The notes under the pieces: model-generated
What the model was told of the DNA's origin: nothing
The model's input: the letters and a program-made list of their open reading frames with translations, nothing else
Databases searched by the model: none
Shown: positions 1 to 10,237 of the stretch, in pieces
Numbering within the stretch: the first letter of the stretch is position 1
Layout of the letters: the number at the start of each line of letters is the position of its first letter
DNA from: Notoacmeibacter marinus
GTDB taxonomy: Bacteria; Pseudomonadota; Alphaproteobacteria; Rhizobiales; Rhizobiaceae
NCBI RefSeq assembly: GCF_002238045.1
Contig: NZ_NBYO01000002.1
Span: 434,001 to 498,000 of the forward strand
Direction: 5' to 3'
DNA length: 64,000 nt
Translations under genes and position numbers: made by a program

Positions 1-1145
1 CCGACGCTTTCCAGCGCCGCTCGCGCCAGTTCGTCAGGGCCGGTATTGCGCGTCAGGCCGAAAATGGCGCCGCGGCACTCCGCGTCCCAGTACGGCGCGC
101 CGAGGCCGGTAAAGGCCGGCACCAGGACCACGCCCTGCGAGGCGTCCGCCGCTTCGGCCAGCGGTTGCGTTTCGGCGGCGTCGCGGATCATCTTCAGCCC
201 GTCGCGCAGCCATTGCACGACCGCGCCGGCGATGAAGATCGAGCCCTCCAACGCGTAGGTCGGCTTGCCGTCGAGCTGATAGGCGATTGTCGTCAGAAGC
301 CGGTTCTGCGACATGACGGGCGTGTCGCCAGTGTTCATCAGGGCAAAGCAGCCCGTGCCGTAGGTCGACTTCAGCATGCCGGGCGCGAAACAAGCCTGAC
401 CGACCGTCGCCGCCTGCTGATCGCCCGCCACGCCCATGATCGGAATATCGCCTCCGAAGAGATCGGCCCGCGCCATACCGAATTCGCCGGCGCAATCGCG
501 CACTTCCGGAAGCATCTCCATCGGGATGTCGAGCAGATCGCACATGGTGCTGCTCCAGCGACCATTGCGGATATCGTAAAGGAGCGTGCGCGCCGCATTG
601 GTGGCGTCGGTCACGTGGGAGCGGCCGCCGGTCAGCTTCCAGATCAGATAACTGTCGACCGTGCCGAACAGGAGTCCGCCGGCACGGGCACGCTCGCGAG
701 CGCCTTCCACCCTGTCGAGAGTCCAGGCGAGCTTCGTGCCAGAGAAATAGGGATCGATGAGAAGACCGGTCTTCTTCGCCACGATGGCTTCATGGCCGGC
801 ATCCCGAAGTTCACGACATTTCACAGCTGTTCGCCGATCCTGCCAGACAATGGCGTTGTGGATAGCCTTGCCTGTCGCCTTGTCCCAGACCAATGTGGTC
901 TCGCGCTGGTTGGTGATGCCGATCGCGACAATGTCCGCAGCTTGCGCACTGGCGCGTTCCATGACCTGACGGCACGTCCCCGCAACGGTGGTCCAGATGT
1001 CGTCCGGATCGTGCTCCACCCATCCGCTCTGCGGAAAATGCTGGGGGAACTCCTCCTGCGCCGTCGCCACCGGCGTCATCGATTTATCGAACAGAATCGC
1101 CCGGCTCGACGTCGTTCCCTGGTCGATCGCGAGAATATAGGTCAT
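1..1145 (-). CDS. glpK: glycerol kinase, N-terminal part (runs off the window)
   Basis: Phosphorylates glycerol to sn-glycerol 3-phosphate with ATP in the cytoplasm, the first step after uptake by the ABC system encoded upstream. About 381 codons are present and the C-terminus lies beyond position 1. The N-terminus begins [19 protein letters not shown], the phosphate-binding loop of FGGY kinases, and WQDRRT and a GDQQAA stretch follow as in GlpK. The start at 1145 has GGAGG shortly upstream. It is the last gene of the minus-strand glp cluster, separated from glpV by a 13-bp hairpin (1192-1222). Full-length family members have about 500 residues, so roughly a quarter is missing here. Confidence 0.95.
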   Translation of the reverse strand, partial: MTYILAIDQGTTSSRAILFDKSMTPVATAQEEFPQHFPQSGWVEHDPDDIWTTVAGTCRQVMERASAQAADIVAIGITNQRETTLVWDKATGKAIHNAIVWQDRRTAVKCRELRDAGHEAIVAKKTGLLIDPYFSGTKLAWTLDRVEGARERARAGGLLFGTVDSYLIWKLTGGRSHVTDATNAARTLLYDIRNGRWSSTMCDLLDIPMEMLPEVRDCAGEFGMARADLFGGDIPIMGVAGDQQAATVGQACFAPGMLKSTYGTGCFALMNTGDTPVMSQNRLLTTIAYQLDGKPTYALEGSIFIAGAVVQWLRDGLKMIRDAAETQPLAEAADASQGVVLVPAFTGLGAPYWDAECRGAIFGLTRNTGPDELARAALESV

Positions 1146-1191
1146 GGCTCCAAACTCCTCCGGTCTGGGTAGGCAGCATAGGGTCTGTCAT

Positions 1192-1222
1192 GAAGAAGGC
1201 GACCGCTCGGGCCGCCTTCTTC
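1192..1222 (-). terminator. intra-operon hairpin between glpV and glpK
   Basis: Positions 1192-1204 pair with 1210-1222: 13 bp with one G-U wobble in the minus-strand transcript and a 5-nt loop. It lies 22 bases past the glpV stop and 47 bases before the glpK start. There is no clean run of T after it on the minus strand, so it may act as an mRNA-processing or partial-termination stem that lowers glpK relative to the transporter. The structure is seen; the role is inferred. Confidence 0.6.
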
Positions 1223-1243
1223 GTTTCGTCTGGGCTATACGGT

Positions 1244-3085
<1,842 letters not shown>

Positions 3086-3162
3086 TCTTTCCTCCCAGGT
3101 TGAAGTTCACGTCTATCGGGCGCCAAAGTCCATCCGGCGCCGATTGGTTTTGCTCATCTATG

Positions 3163-3435
3163 CTATGCCCATCGAAAGATGGGAATGGCGACAATGAGGC
3201 TGATGAGAAGTCCCCACCATTGACTGAGATCGGTCAGACCCAGCCAGGCGAGATTGAGAAAGGCCGCGGCCAGAAGCACGATGAAGAGGCGGTCGCCGCG
3301 CGTCGTTTCCATGCCGAGCACGCCGTGACGCGGCGTTTCGGGAAAGCGGATCGCCAGCACGGTGAAGATCACCAGCAGCGTGGCGATGGCGACGAAGAAG
3401 ATCGCCGTCGGCATTGTCCAGGCCATCCATTGCAT
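3163..3435 (-). CDS. glpU: small membrane protein of the glycerol transporter (DUF2160 type)
   Basis: 90-residue integral membrane protein with three hydrophobic segments (about residues 8-28, 47-65 and 70-88). It matches the small DUF2160-type protein that sits between glpQ and glpV in rhizobial glycerol operons. Its biochemical role is not established; an accessory subunit of the transporter is the usual suggestion. The start chosen is the ATG at 3435 (MQWMAWTMP), 17 bases after the glpQ stop and preceded by GGAGGAG. A longer reading of the same frame overlaps glpQ and is not credible. The Trp-rich C-terminus ends IPIFRWA. Confidence 0.85.
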   Translation of the reverse strand: MQWMAWTMPTAIFFVAIATLLVIFTVLAIRFPETPRHGVLGMETTRGDRLFIVLLAAAFLNLAWLGLTDLSQWWGLLISLIVAIPIFRWA

Positions 3436-3452
3436 GGTCAGTCTCCTCCTGC

Positions 3453-4364
3453 CTAGACGCGCCCGAGGGCGAAGCCCTTGGCGATGTAGTTGCGGACGAA
3501 CCAGATCACGAGTGCGCCCGGCACGATGGTCAGAATACCGGCCGCTGCCAGAACGCCCCAGTCGAGGCCGGACGCGGACACGGTGCGCGTCATCGTCGCA
3601 GCGATCGGCTTGGCATCGACCGAGGTGAGCGTGCGGCTCAGCAGCAGTTCGACCCATGAAAACATGAAGCAGAAGAACGCGGCGACACCGATGCCGCTCG
3701 CGATCAACGGCATGAAAATCTTCACGAAGAAGCGCGGGAAGGAATAGCCATCGATATAGGCCGTCTCGTCGATCTCACGCGGCACGCCCCGCATGAACCC
3801 TTCGAGAATCCAGACCGCGAGCGGCACATTGAACAGGCAGTGCGCCAAGGCCACGGCGATATGCGTGTCGAACAGGCCGACCGACGAATAAAGCTGGAAG
3901 AAGGGCAGCGCGAACACCGCCGGCGGCGCCATGCGATTGGTCAGAAGCCAGAAGAACAAATGCTTATCGCCCATGAACTGATAGCGCGAGAAAGCGTAGG
4001 CCGCTGGCAGCGCCACCATGATCGAGATTACCGTGTTCATGACGACGTAGATCAGCGAATTGACGTAGCCCATATACCAGGACGGATCGGTCAGGATCGT
4101 CAGATAATTCTCAAGCGTCGGCCGCAGGGGAATAAGGCTGAAGGTCGAAAGGATCTCCTGATTGGTCTTCAGGCTCATATTGAGCAGCCAATAGATCGGC
4201 AGCAGAAGAAACAGCAGGTAAAGCCCCATCACGAAGGCCGATCCGGTGGGCCGGAAGCGGCTCTTCAATCGTGCATTGGCGGTCGCGCGTTCGGCTGTAA
4301 CGTCGCCTGGAATCGAGGCTGCGCCAGGCGCGGAAACGGTCGGTTTCATGGTCGTATCGCTCAT
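3453..4364 (-). CDS. glpQ: glycerol ABC transporter permease, MalG-like
   Basis: Inner-membrane permease subunit of 303 residues. About 35 cytoplasmic residues come first, followed by six predicted membrane segments beginning near FVMGLYLLFLLLPIYW. The EAA-type coupling loop lies near residues 195-215 (PREIDETAYIDGYS, then FFVKIFMPL), where the ATPases dock. The ATG at 4364 overlaps the glpP stop codon by four bases (ATGA), so the two permease genes are translationally coupled. With GlpP it would form the channel for glycerol taken from GlpV. Confidence 0.92.
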   Translation of the reverse strand: MSDTTMKPTVSAPGAASIPGDVTAERATANARLKSRFRPTGSAFVMGLYLLFLLLPIYWLLNMSLKTNQEILSTFSLIPLRPTLENYLTILTDPSWYMGYVNSLIYVVMNTVISIMVALPAAYAFSRYQFMGDKHLFFWLLTNRMAPPAVFALPFFQLYSSVGLFDTHIAVALAHCLFNVPLAVWILEGFMRGVPREIDETAYIDGYSFPRFFVKIFMPLIASGIGVAAFFCFMFSWVELLLSRTLTSVDAKPIAATMTRTVSASGLDWGVLAAAGILTIVPGALVIWFVRNYIAKGFALGRV

Positions 4365-5236
4365 GCTACGCCATCCCTTTTATCCAGATTGGTCATCACG
4401 GTGTAGAACACGTAGGAAATCACCAGGATCACCAGGAAGTACATGATCGAGAAGGCAGCGGCGGGACCGAGGTCGAACTGACCGAGCGCCATCTTCACCA
4501 GATCGATCGACAGGAAGGTCGTGGCGTTGCCAGGTCCGCCGCCCGTGACGACGAACGGCTCGGTGTAGATCATGAAACTGTCCATGAAGCGCAGCAGAAT
4601 CGCAATCATCAGAACACCCGCCATCTTCGGCAGTTCGATGTAGCGGAAGACCGCCCAGCGGCTGGCCTGGTCGATCTTGGCGGCCTGGTAGTAAGCATCC
4701 GGAATCGACTGCAGGCCGGCATAGGCCAAGAGCGCCACCAGGCTCGTCCAATGCCAGACATCCATCACGATGACGGTGGTCCAGGCGGCGAAGAAATCCT
4801 GCGTGTAATTGTAGTTCACGCCGAGGGCGCGAAGCGTGTAGCCCAGAAGGCCGATATCGACGCGCGCGAAAATCTGCCAGATCGTGCCGACCACGTTCCA
4901 TGGAATGAGAAGCGGCAGGCTCATCAGGACGAGGCAGACCGAGGCCCAGAAACCGCGCTTTGGCATGTTCAGCGCGACGAAAATGCCAAGCGGCACCTCG
5001 ATCGCCAGGATGATCGCCGAGAAGACCAGCTGCCGTCCGAGCGCGTTCCACATGCGATCGGACTTCAGCATCTGCTCGAACCATTCGAGCCCGGTCCAGA
5101 AGAAGACATTGTTGCCGAACGTATCCTGGACCGAGTAATTCACCACGGTCATCAGCGGAATGACCGCGGAGAACGCCACCAGCACCAGAACCGGCAGCAC
5201 GAGGAACCAGGCTTTGTGATTGACGGTCTTCTCCAT
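4361..5236 (-). CDS. glpP: glycerol ABC transporter permease, MalF-like
   Basis: Inner-membrane permease of 291 residues with six predicted membrane helices, the first at about residues 9-30 (WFLVLPVLVLVAFSAVIPLM). The coupling loop is IPDAYYQAAKIDQASRWAVF. The start ATG at 5236 shares one base with the glpT stop (TAATG), and the 3' end overlaps glpQ by four bases, so glpT-glpP-glpQ are read as one coupled unit. It partners with GlpQ to form the heterodimeric membrane pore. Confidence 0.92.
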   Translation of the reverse strand: MEKTVNHKAWFLVLPVLVLVAFSAVIPLMTVVNYSVQDTFGNNVFFWTGLEWFEQMLKSDRMWNALGRQLVFSAIILAIEVPLGIFVALNMPKRGFWASVCLVLMSLPLLIPWNVVGTIWQIFARVDIGLLGYTLRALGVNYNYTQDFFAAWTTVIVMDVWHWTSLVALLAYAGLQSIPDAYYQAAKIDQASRWAVFRYIELPKMAGVLMIAILLRFMDSFMIYTEPFVVTGGGPGNATTFLSIDLVKMALGQFDLGPAAAFSIMYFLVILVISYVFYTVMTNLDKRDGVA

Positions 5237-6312
5237 TAGGCCGCCCTCCCCTCGACGCGCCAGTCATTGGCATAGACATTGATCCGGGCCGGATCGAATG
5301 CGACCTGCGCATTCTCGGATGGCAGCGGCCCGCCTTCGTCGGCGATGACATTGACCGGTCGCCCCAGTACCTCCGCCCGGACAAGGCGGTGACGACCGAC
5401 ATCTTCGACACGCTTGATGGTCGCTGGCAATCCGCCCTCGTCTGTCAGACGAACGAATTCCGGACGGATACCGATCTCGACCTTGCCTGACAGATCGTCA
5501 TAGCCGGAGCCAAGCATGACCTCATGGCCGTCTATGACGGCCCGGTCTCCACGCACTTCCGCCGGCAACAGGTTCATGCCCGGCGAACCGATGAAATAGC
5601 CGACGAATGTATGCGCCGGCCGTTCGAACAATTCTTCCGGCGTACCGATCTGCACGACGCGGCCGTCATGCATGACGACGACGTGATCGGCGAAGGTCAG
5701 CGCTTCGGTCTGGTCATGGGTCACGTAGATCATGGTGTGGCCGAACTGCCCGTGAAGCCGCTTGAGCTGCGTACGCAATTCCCACTTCATATGCGGGTCG
5801 ATCACCGTCAGCGGCTCATCGAAGAGAAGCGCGTTGACATCGTCGCGCACCATGCCGCGTCCGAGGCTGATCTTCTGCTTGGCGTCGGCGGTCAGCCCAC
5901 GCGCCTTGCGGTTCAACTCGTCCTCCATCCCGATCATGGCGGCGACGCGCTGGACACGCTCCGTGATGGTTTGCGCTTCGATGCCTCGGTTCTTAAGCGG
6001 AAAGGCGAGATTCTCGCGAACGGTCATCGTGTCATAGACCACCGGGAACTGAAAAACCTGCGCGATGTTGCGCTCGGCGGTGGGCATGTCGGTGACGTCT
6101 TCGCCACCGAACAGGACGCGGCCATGGGAAGGGCGCAGCAGGCCCGACACGATGTTCAGAAGCGTCGTCTTACCGCAGCCTGAAGGGCCGAGCAGTGCAT
6201 AGGCCTCGCCGTCTCGCCAGACGTGATCGACCTCTTTCAGCGCGTAATCGGCTTCCTCGGAGGGCGCATCCATATAGGAATGGGCGATATTTTTGAGTGT
6301 GATCTGTGCCAT
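5236..6312 (-). CDS. glpT: glycerol ABC transporter ATPase with degenerate signature motif
   Basis: ABC ATPase of 358 residues. Walker A is GPSGCGKT, Walker B is LLFDEP, and the switch region YVTHDQTEA is intact. The signature position reads LTADAKQ in place of LSGGQ, which I see as a real substitution and which also occurs in rhizobial GlpT as I recall. The C-terminal 110 residues form a TOBE/MalK-type regulatory domain. The start at 6312 (MAQITLKNIAHSY) is preferred: it lies 10 bases after the glpS stop, whereas the open frame extends upstream into glpS. It pairs with GlpS, whose own defect is complementary (see findings). Confidence 0.92.
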   Translation of the reverse strand: MAQITLKNIAHSYMDAPSEEADYALKEVDHVWRDGEAYALLGPSGCGKTTLLNIVSGLLRPSHGRVLFGGEDVTDMPTAERNIAQVFQFPVVYDTMTVRENLAFPLKNRGIEAQTITERVQRVAAMIGMEDELNRKARGLTADAKQKISLGRGMVRDDVNALLFDEPLTVIDPHMKWELRTQLKRLHGQFGHTMIYVTHDQTEALTFADHVVVMHDGRVVQIGTPEELFERPAHTFVGYFIGSPGMNLLPAEVRGDRAVIDGHEVMLGSGYDDLSGKVEIGIRPEFVRLTDEGGLPATIKRVEDVGRHRLVRAEVLGRPVNVIADEGGPLPSENAQVAFDPARINVYANDWRVEGRAA

Positions 6313-6322
6313 CGTCCTCCCC

Positions 6323-7411
6323 TCAGGCCGCCGCTGCGTAAGTAGCAGGTGCGACCAGCCGGCCATCACCATCAAATATGTAGATATGCGCCAGCGACAG
6401 ATAGACGTCGAGCGAACGCCCCGGCTCGAACTCGTGTACGCCATGCACCAGACCAACCCATCGCTGACCATGATGATCCAGATGAATGAAGGTTTCCGAG
6501 CCGGTCAGTTCCGAAACGCTCAATGTTGTATCGAAGGCGAGCGCCTCCGGACCCGGTCGCTCCAGCGCCAGATGGTTGGGACGGAAACCTGCCGAATAGC
6601 GGCCATCGGCAAGCGCGGTGAACTGGCCGGTCGCCTTAACATCGAGCCCGTCGGCGAATACCACATGACCGCCCCGCTTTTCGAAGGGCAGGAAGTTCAT
6701 GGGTGGATCGGAAAACACACGCGCGGTCGTTGCGTCCACCGGCTGGCGATAGACACCGAGCGTCGGGCCGAACTGCGTGATCCGGCCCTCCCACAGTGTC
6801 GCCGTATTACCGCCTAGCAGCAACGCCTCTTCGGGCTCCGTGGTCGCGTAAACAAAGATCGACCCGCTCTCCTCGAAGATTTTCGGAATCTCGATCCGCA
6901 GTTCCTCGCGCAGCTTGTAGTCCAGATTGGCCAGCGGCTCGTCCAAGAGCACAAGGCCGGCATTCTTCACTAGCGCCCGCGCCAGAGCACAACGCTGCTG
7001 CTGGCCACCGGAGAGCTGTAGCGGCTTGCGGTCGAGCATCGGCGTCAGTTTCATCAACTCGGCAGTTTTGCGCACCTGCCGGTCGATCTCGTCTGCCGGA
7101 CGACCGGATAACCGCATCGAACTGGCGATATTGTCGTAAACCGTCATGGAGGGGTAATTGATGAACTGCTGGTAGACCATGGCGACGCCGCGATCCTGGA
7201 CGCGCACATTCGTCACATCCTCGCCATTCCAGCGAATGCGGCCGCTGGACGGCTTGTCGAGACCGGCCATCAGGCGCATCAGGGTGGTCTTGCCGGCGAG
7301 CGTCGGGCCGAGCAGGACGTTCATCGTTCCGTTCTGCAGCGTCAGATCCGTCGGGTAGATATGGGTCCGCCCGCTCACGACCTTCGACACATTCTCCAAT
7401 TGAAGCGTCAT
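6323..7411 (-). CDS. glpS: glycerol ABC transporter ATPase lacking the switch histidine
   Basis: ABC ATPase of 362 residues. Walker A is GPTLAGKT, the signature LSGGQQQRCALARAL is consensus, and Walker B is LVLLDEP. The H-loop, normally VTHD, reads YATTEPEEA, so the catalytic switch histidine is missing. A TOBE-like C-terminal domain follows. The start at 7411 lies 10 bases after the glpD stop with GGAGGAAACG upstream. It forms the heterodimer with GlpT that powers glycerol import. The mutated H-loop and the degenerate signature of GlpT would fall in the same composite nucleotide site. Confidence 0.92.
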   Translation of the reverse strand: MTLQLENVSKVVSGRTHIYPTDLTLQNGTMNVLLGPTLAGKTTLMRLMAGLDKPSSGRIRWNGEDVTNVRVQDRGVAMVYQQFINYPSMTVYDNIASSMRLSGRPADEIDRQVRKTAELMKLTPMLDRKPLQLSGGQQQRCALARALVKNAGLVLLDEPLANLDYKLREELRIEIPKIFEESGSIFVYATTEPEEALLLGGNTATLWEGRITQFGPTLGVYRQPVDATTARVFSDPPMNFLPFEKRGGHVVFADGLDVKATGQFTALADGRYSAGFRPNHLALERPGPEALAFDTTLSVSELTGSETFIHLDHHGQRWVGLVHGVHEFEPGRSLDVYLSLAHIYIFDGDGRLVAPATYAAAA

Positions 7412-7421
7412 TCGTTTCCTC

Positions 7422-9044
7422 CTACTCGGCCGCTTTCACGGGTCGGGCCGTATTCGACAAACCGCCCTTTTCTACCATAAAAGCGTCGAGCCGCCGGACA
7501 TCCTCGTCCGACAGGCGCAATCCCAGTTTCGACCGTCGCCAGATCACGTCATCGGCGGTGCGGGCGAATTCCTTGTCCATCAGCCATTCCACTTCGCGCG
7601 CGCTCAGCGTCTCACCGAACATTTCACCGAGAGCGTTCTGCGACATGGCGCCATTCAGCATCTCATCGGCGTCGGTTCCGTAGGCTCGCACGAGCCGCGT
7701 CGCCCATTCGTCGGTCAGGAACCCATAGCGGGCACGGAGCGACGAAATAAGGTCGCCCACGCCGTCGACCGGAAAATCGCCGCCCGGCAACGGCACGCCC
7801 GCCGTCCACGATTTGCCGAAGCGCCCGCCCCGTTCCGTCAGCCTGTCGATCGCCTGTTCGGCAAGCCGCCGATAGGTCGTGATCTTGCCACCGAAGACGT
7901 TGAGAACCGGTGCGCCGCCCTCATCGTCCATGACCAGAACATATTCGCGGGTCGCGGCCGTCGCCGACGATGCACCGTCATCATAGAGCGGACGCACGCC
8001 GGAATAGCTCCAGACAATATCGTCGGCGGTCACTCTCTGCTTCAAATATTCGTTGGCGAAGGCCAGAAGATAATCGCGTTCCTCGTCCGATATCGTGACG
8101 GACTGGTTGGGATCGTCATGCTTGGCGTCTGTCGTGCCGATCAGAGTGTAGTCGTTTTCATACGGGATCAGGAAGATGATCCGGCCGTCCTTCCCCTGCA
8201 GGAAATAGGCCTTCTCATGGTCGTACAATTTGCGGGTGACGATGTGGCTACCCTTTACCAGGCGCACATCGGTTCTCATATCGGACCGCGCTGTCCGATC
8301 GATCAGTTCGCGAACCCAGGGGCCTGCGGCATTGGCCAGCATCTTGGCGCGGCATGTAAAGCGCTCGTTCGTTTCCACATTCTCAAGCGATGCGAGCCAT
8401 TCGTCGCCAGTGCGTTCCGCGCCGATCAGCTTGGTGCGCGTCATGATCGTCGCACCGCGCTCGGCGGCATCGCGAGCGTTCAAAGCCACCAGGCGCGAAT
8501 CCTCGACCCAGCAATCGGAATATTCGAACGCCTTTTCGAATTCATCCTTGAGTGGCTTGCCGACCGGATCCACCGACAGATCGACCGACTTGGTTCCGGG
8601 GAGGAATTTCCTGCCGCCCAACGTGTCGTACATGAACAGGCCCGCCCGGATCAGCCACGCCGGACGCCGACCCTTCATCCACGGCAGAAAAGTCGATAGC
8701 AACTTCGAGGTGGGCGTATCGTTCTCGAAGCGCATCGTATCGGTGTAGGGCAGAACGAAACGCATCGGCCAGGAGATGTGCGGCATCGCGCGCAACAGAA
8801 CTTCCCGCTCCGATAGAGCTTCGCGAACCAGCTTGATCTCGAAATATTCCAGATAGCGCAGGCCGCCATGGAAGAGCTTCGTGGAGGCGGACGATGTGCC
8901 GGATGCCAGATCGTCCATTTCCACCAGACCGACAGACAGACCGCGGCCCACGGCATCTCGGGCAATACCACAGCCATTCACACCGCCACCGATGACCAGC
9001 AGATCGAAAACTTGCACATTATCGTGATGCAGATCGTCTGCCAT
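7422..9044 (-). CDS. glpD: glycerol-3-phosphate dehydrogenase (FAD)
   Basis: Oxidises glycerol 3-phosphate to dihydroxyacetone phosphate and passes electrons to quinone at the inner membrane. 540 residues from the chosen start. The FAD-binding Rossmann motif VIGGGVNGCGIARDAVGRG is near the N-terminus, followed by the DAO-family motif SGTSSASTKLFHGGLRYLE and a C-terminal all-alpha domain. The ATG at 9044 is chosen because GGGAGG lies just upstream. It is the first gene of the minus-strand glp operon and faces glpR across 231 bases containing candidate GlpR operators. Confidence 0.96.
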   Translation of the reverse strand: MADDLHHDNVQVFDLLVIGGGVNGCGIARDAVGRGLSVGLVEMDDLASGTSSASTKLFHGGLRYLEYFEIKLVREALSEREVLLRAMPHISWPMRFVLPYTDTMRFENDTPTSKLLSTFLPWMKGRRPAWLIRAGLFMYDTLGGRKFLPGTKSVDLSVDPVGKPLKDEFEKAFEYSDCWVEDSRLVALNARDAAERGATIMTRTKLIGAERTGDEWLASLENVETNERFTCRAKMLANAAGPWVRELIDRTARSDMRTDVRLVKGSHIVTRKLYDHEKAYFLQGKDGRIIFLIPYENDYTLIGTTDAKHDDPNQSVTISDEERDYLLAFANEYLKQRVTADDIVWSYSGVRPLYDDGASSATAATREYVLVMDDEGGAPVLNVFGGKITTYRRLAEQAIDRLTERGGRFGKSWTAGVPLPGGDFPVDGVGDLISSLRARYGFLTDEWATRLVRAYGTDADEMLNGAMSQNALGEMFGETLSAREVEWLMDKEFARTADDVIWRRSKLGLRLSDEDVRRLDAFMVEKGGLSNTARPVKAAE

Positions 9045-9275
9045 GCGCCCTCCCGACGTCGTCTGGTTCAATCTCTCAGCCGGCAACTAAACGCAGTCCC
9101 ATGGAAGCGTCAACTCGAATGTTCGCAAATTTTCGCTTTTTATGTGTTTGCAGCGCGATATTTGTTCGCAGATGCGAGAAGGAACATAAAAGGGAAACGC
9201 CTGCCTTGCGCGTTTCCACAAAACGCGATCTATTGCCCAGCGCCAACTGGGGGAGCGCTTCGGTAACGATCGATC
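9045..9275. promoter_or_regulatory. glpD-glpR divergent control region with repeated operator-like motifs
   Basis: This is the only space between the glp operon and its probable repressor. It contains TGTTCGCA at 9120-9127 and again at 9163-9170, a 43-base period of about four helical turns. The second copy is part of TCGCAGATGCGA (9166-9177), a perfect 5-bp inverted repeat with a 2-base spacer. The first copy is followed by AATTTTCGC. TTCG cores resemble the operators of DeoR-family GlpR proteins. The repeats are seen; binding by GlpR is inferred. Confidence 0.5.
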
Positions 9276-10037
9276 ATGAGCGAAACGCTAAGGCATCCCG
9301 AAATTCTCGAGCTCGCGCGCCAGCAGGGCAAGGTCACGGTAGAGGATCTCGCCGGCCATTTCGGCGTGACGGTCCAGACGATTCGCCGCGACCTTTCCGA
9401 ACTGGCGGAGACGGGTCGTCTCAAACGCGTGCACGGCGGGGCAGTGCCGGTCTCCGGGGTCGCCAACTTCGGCTATGAAGAACGGCGGAGCCTGAACGAA
9501 GATGAGAAGCAGGAAATCGGCCGCACCTGCGCAGCCGCTATCCCTGAGAATTCCTCGGTTTTTCTGAACATTGGCACCAGCACTGAGGCCGTGGCGCGGG
9601 AATTGCGGCTTCATCGAAACCTTCTTGTCGTGACGAACAATCTGAACATCGCCAATATTCTCGTCGTCAACGAAAGCTGCGAGATCATTGTGGCAGGCGG
9701 CGTTTTGCGGCGGAGCGATGGCGGACTGGTCGGCGGAATGACCAACCGCGTCGTGGAACAGTTCAAGTTCGACTATGCGGTGCTCGGCTGCTCGGCGCTC
9801 GACACCGATGGCGACATGCTCGATTTCGATACCCAGGAAGTGGGCGTCAGCCAGACGGCGCTCGCCCGTGCGCGAACGAACATCCTGGTGGCCGATCACT
9901 CGAAATTCGAACGCAGCGCGCCAGCCCGTATTGGAAGCCTCGCCGACATCGACGTCTTTTTCACAGATCGACCAGTTGATCCGGACCTTGCAAGACTTTG
10001 CGACGATTGGGGCACGCAGATACGTCTGCCCGAATAG
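9276..10037 (+). CDS. glpR: DeoR-family transcriptional repressor of the glycerol regulon
   Basis: 253 residues. The N-terminal winged helix-turn-helix shows the DeoR pattern (VTVEDLAGHFGVTVQTIRRDL, then RLKRVHGGAV). A DeoRC effector domain follows, with the sugar-phosphate pocket motif NIGTST and the segment LVADHSKF. Family members sense glycerol 3-phosphate or related sugar phosphates and release DNA. It is divergent from glpD, so it probably controls both itself and the operon. The start ATG at 9276 gives the standard N-terminus of the family. Confidence 0.92.
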   Translation: MSETLRHPEILELARQQGKVTVEDLAGHFGVTVQTIRRDLSELAETGRLKRVHGGAVPVSGVANFGYEERRSLNEDEKQEIGRTCAAAIPENSSVFLNIGTSTEAVARELRLHRNLLVVTNNLNIANILVVNESCEIIVAGGVLRRSDGGLVGGMTNRVVEQFKFDYAVLGCSALDTDGDMLDFDTQEVGVSQTALARARTNILVADHSKFERSAPARIGSLADIDVFFTDRPVDPDLARLCDDWGTQIRLPE

Positions 10038-10237
10038 GAAGCCCTCCGCCCGGGTGAACCCGTCACGCTGGGACAACTCTCCTCCATGTTGCGGGACCTT
10101 GGTAGAGACGACCCGCCAACCTGATCGGAGCATTTGGCTTATATGACAGGATTTTGACACAGCTCAAGGCGGGTGCAGTTCATGGCTGGAAAGATCATTG
10201 TCCTTGAATTTTCCACCTGTCGGAGGGGACAGTGCCC

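Noticed and set aside
165-1172. 335-codon open frame on the plus strand across glpK
   Set aside because: It is the antisense of glycerol kinase, whose minus-strand translation is clear; the product is Arg/His-rich with no fold.
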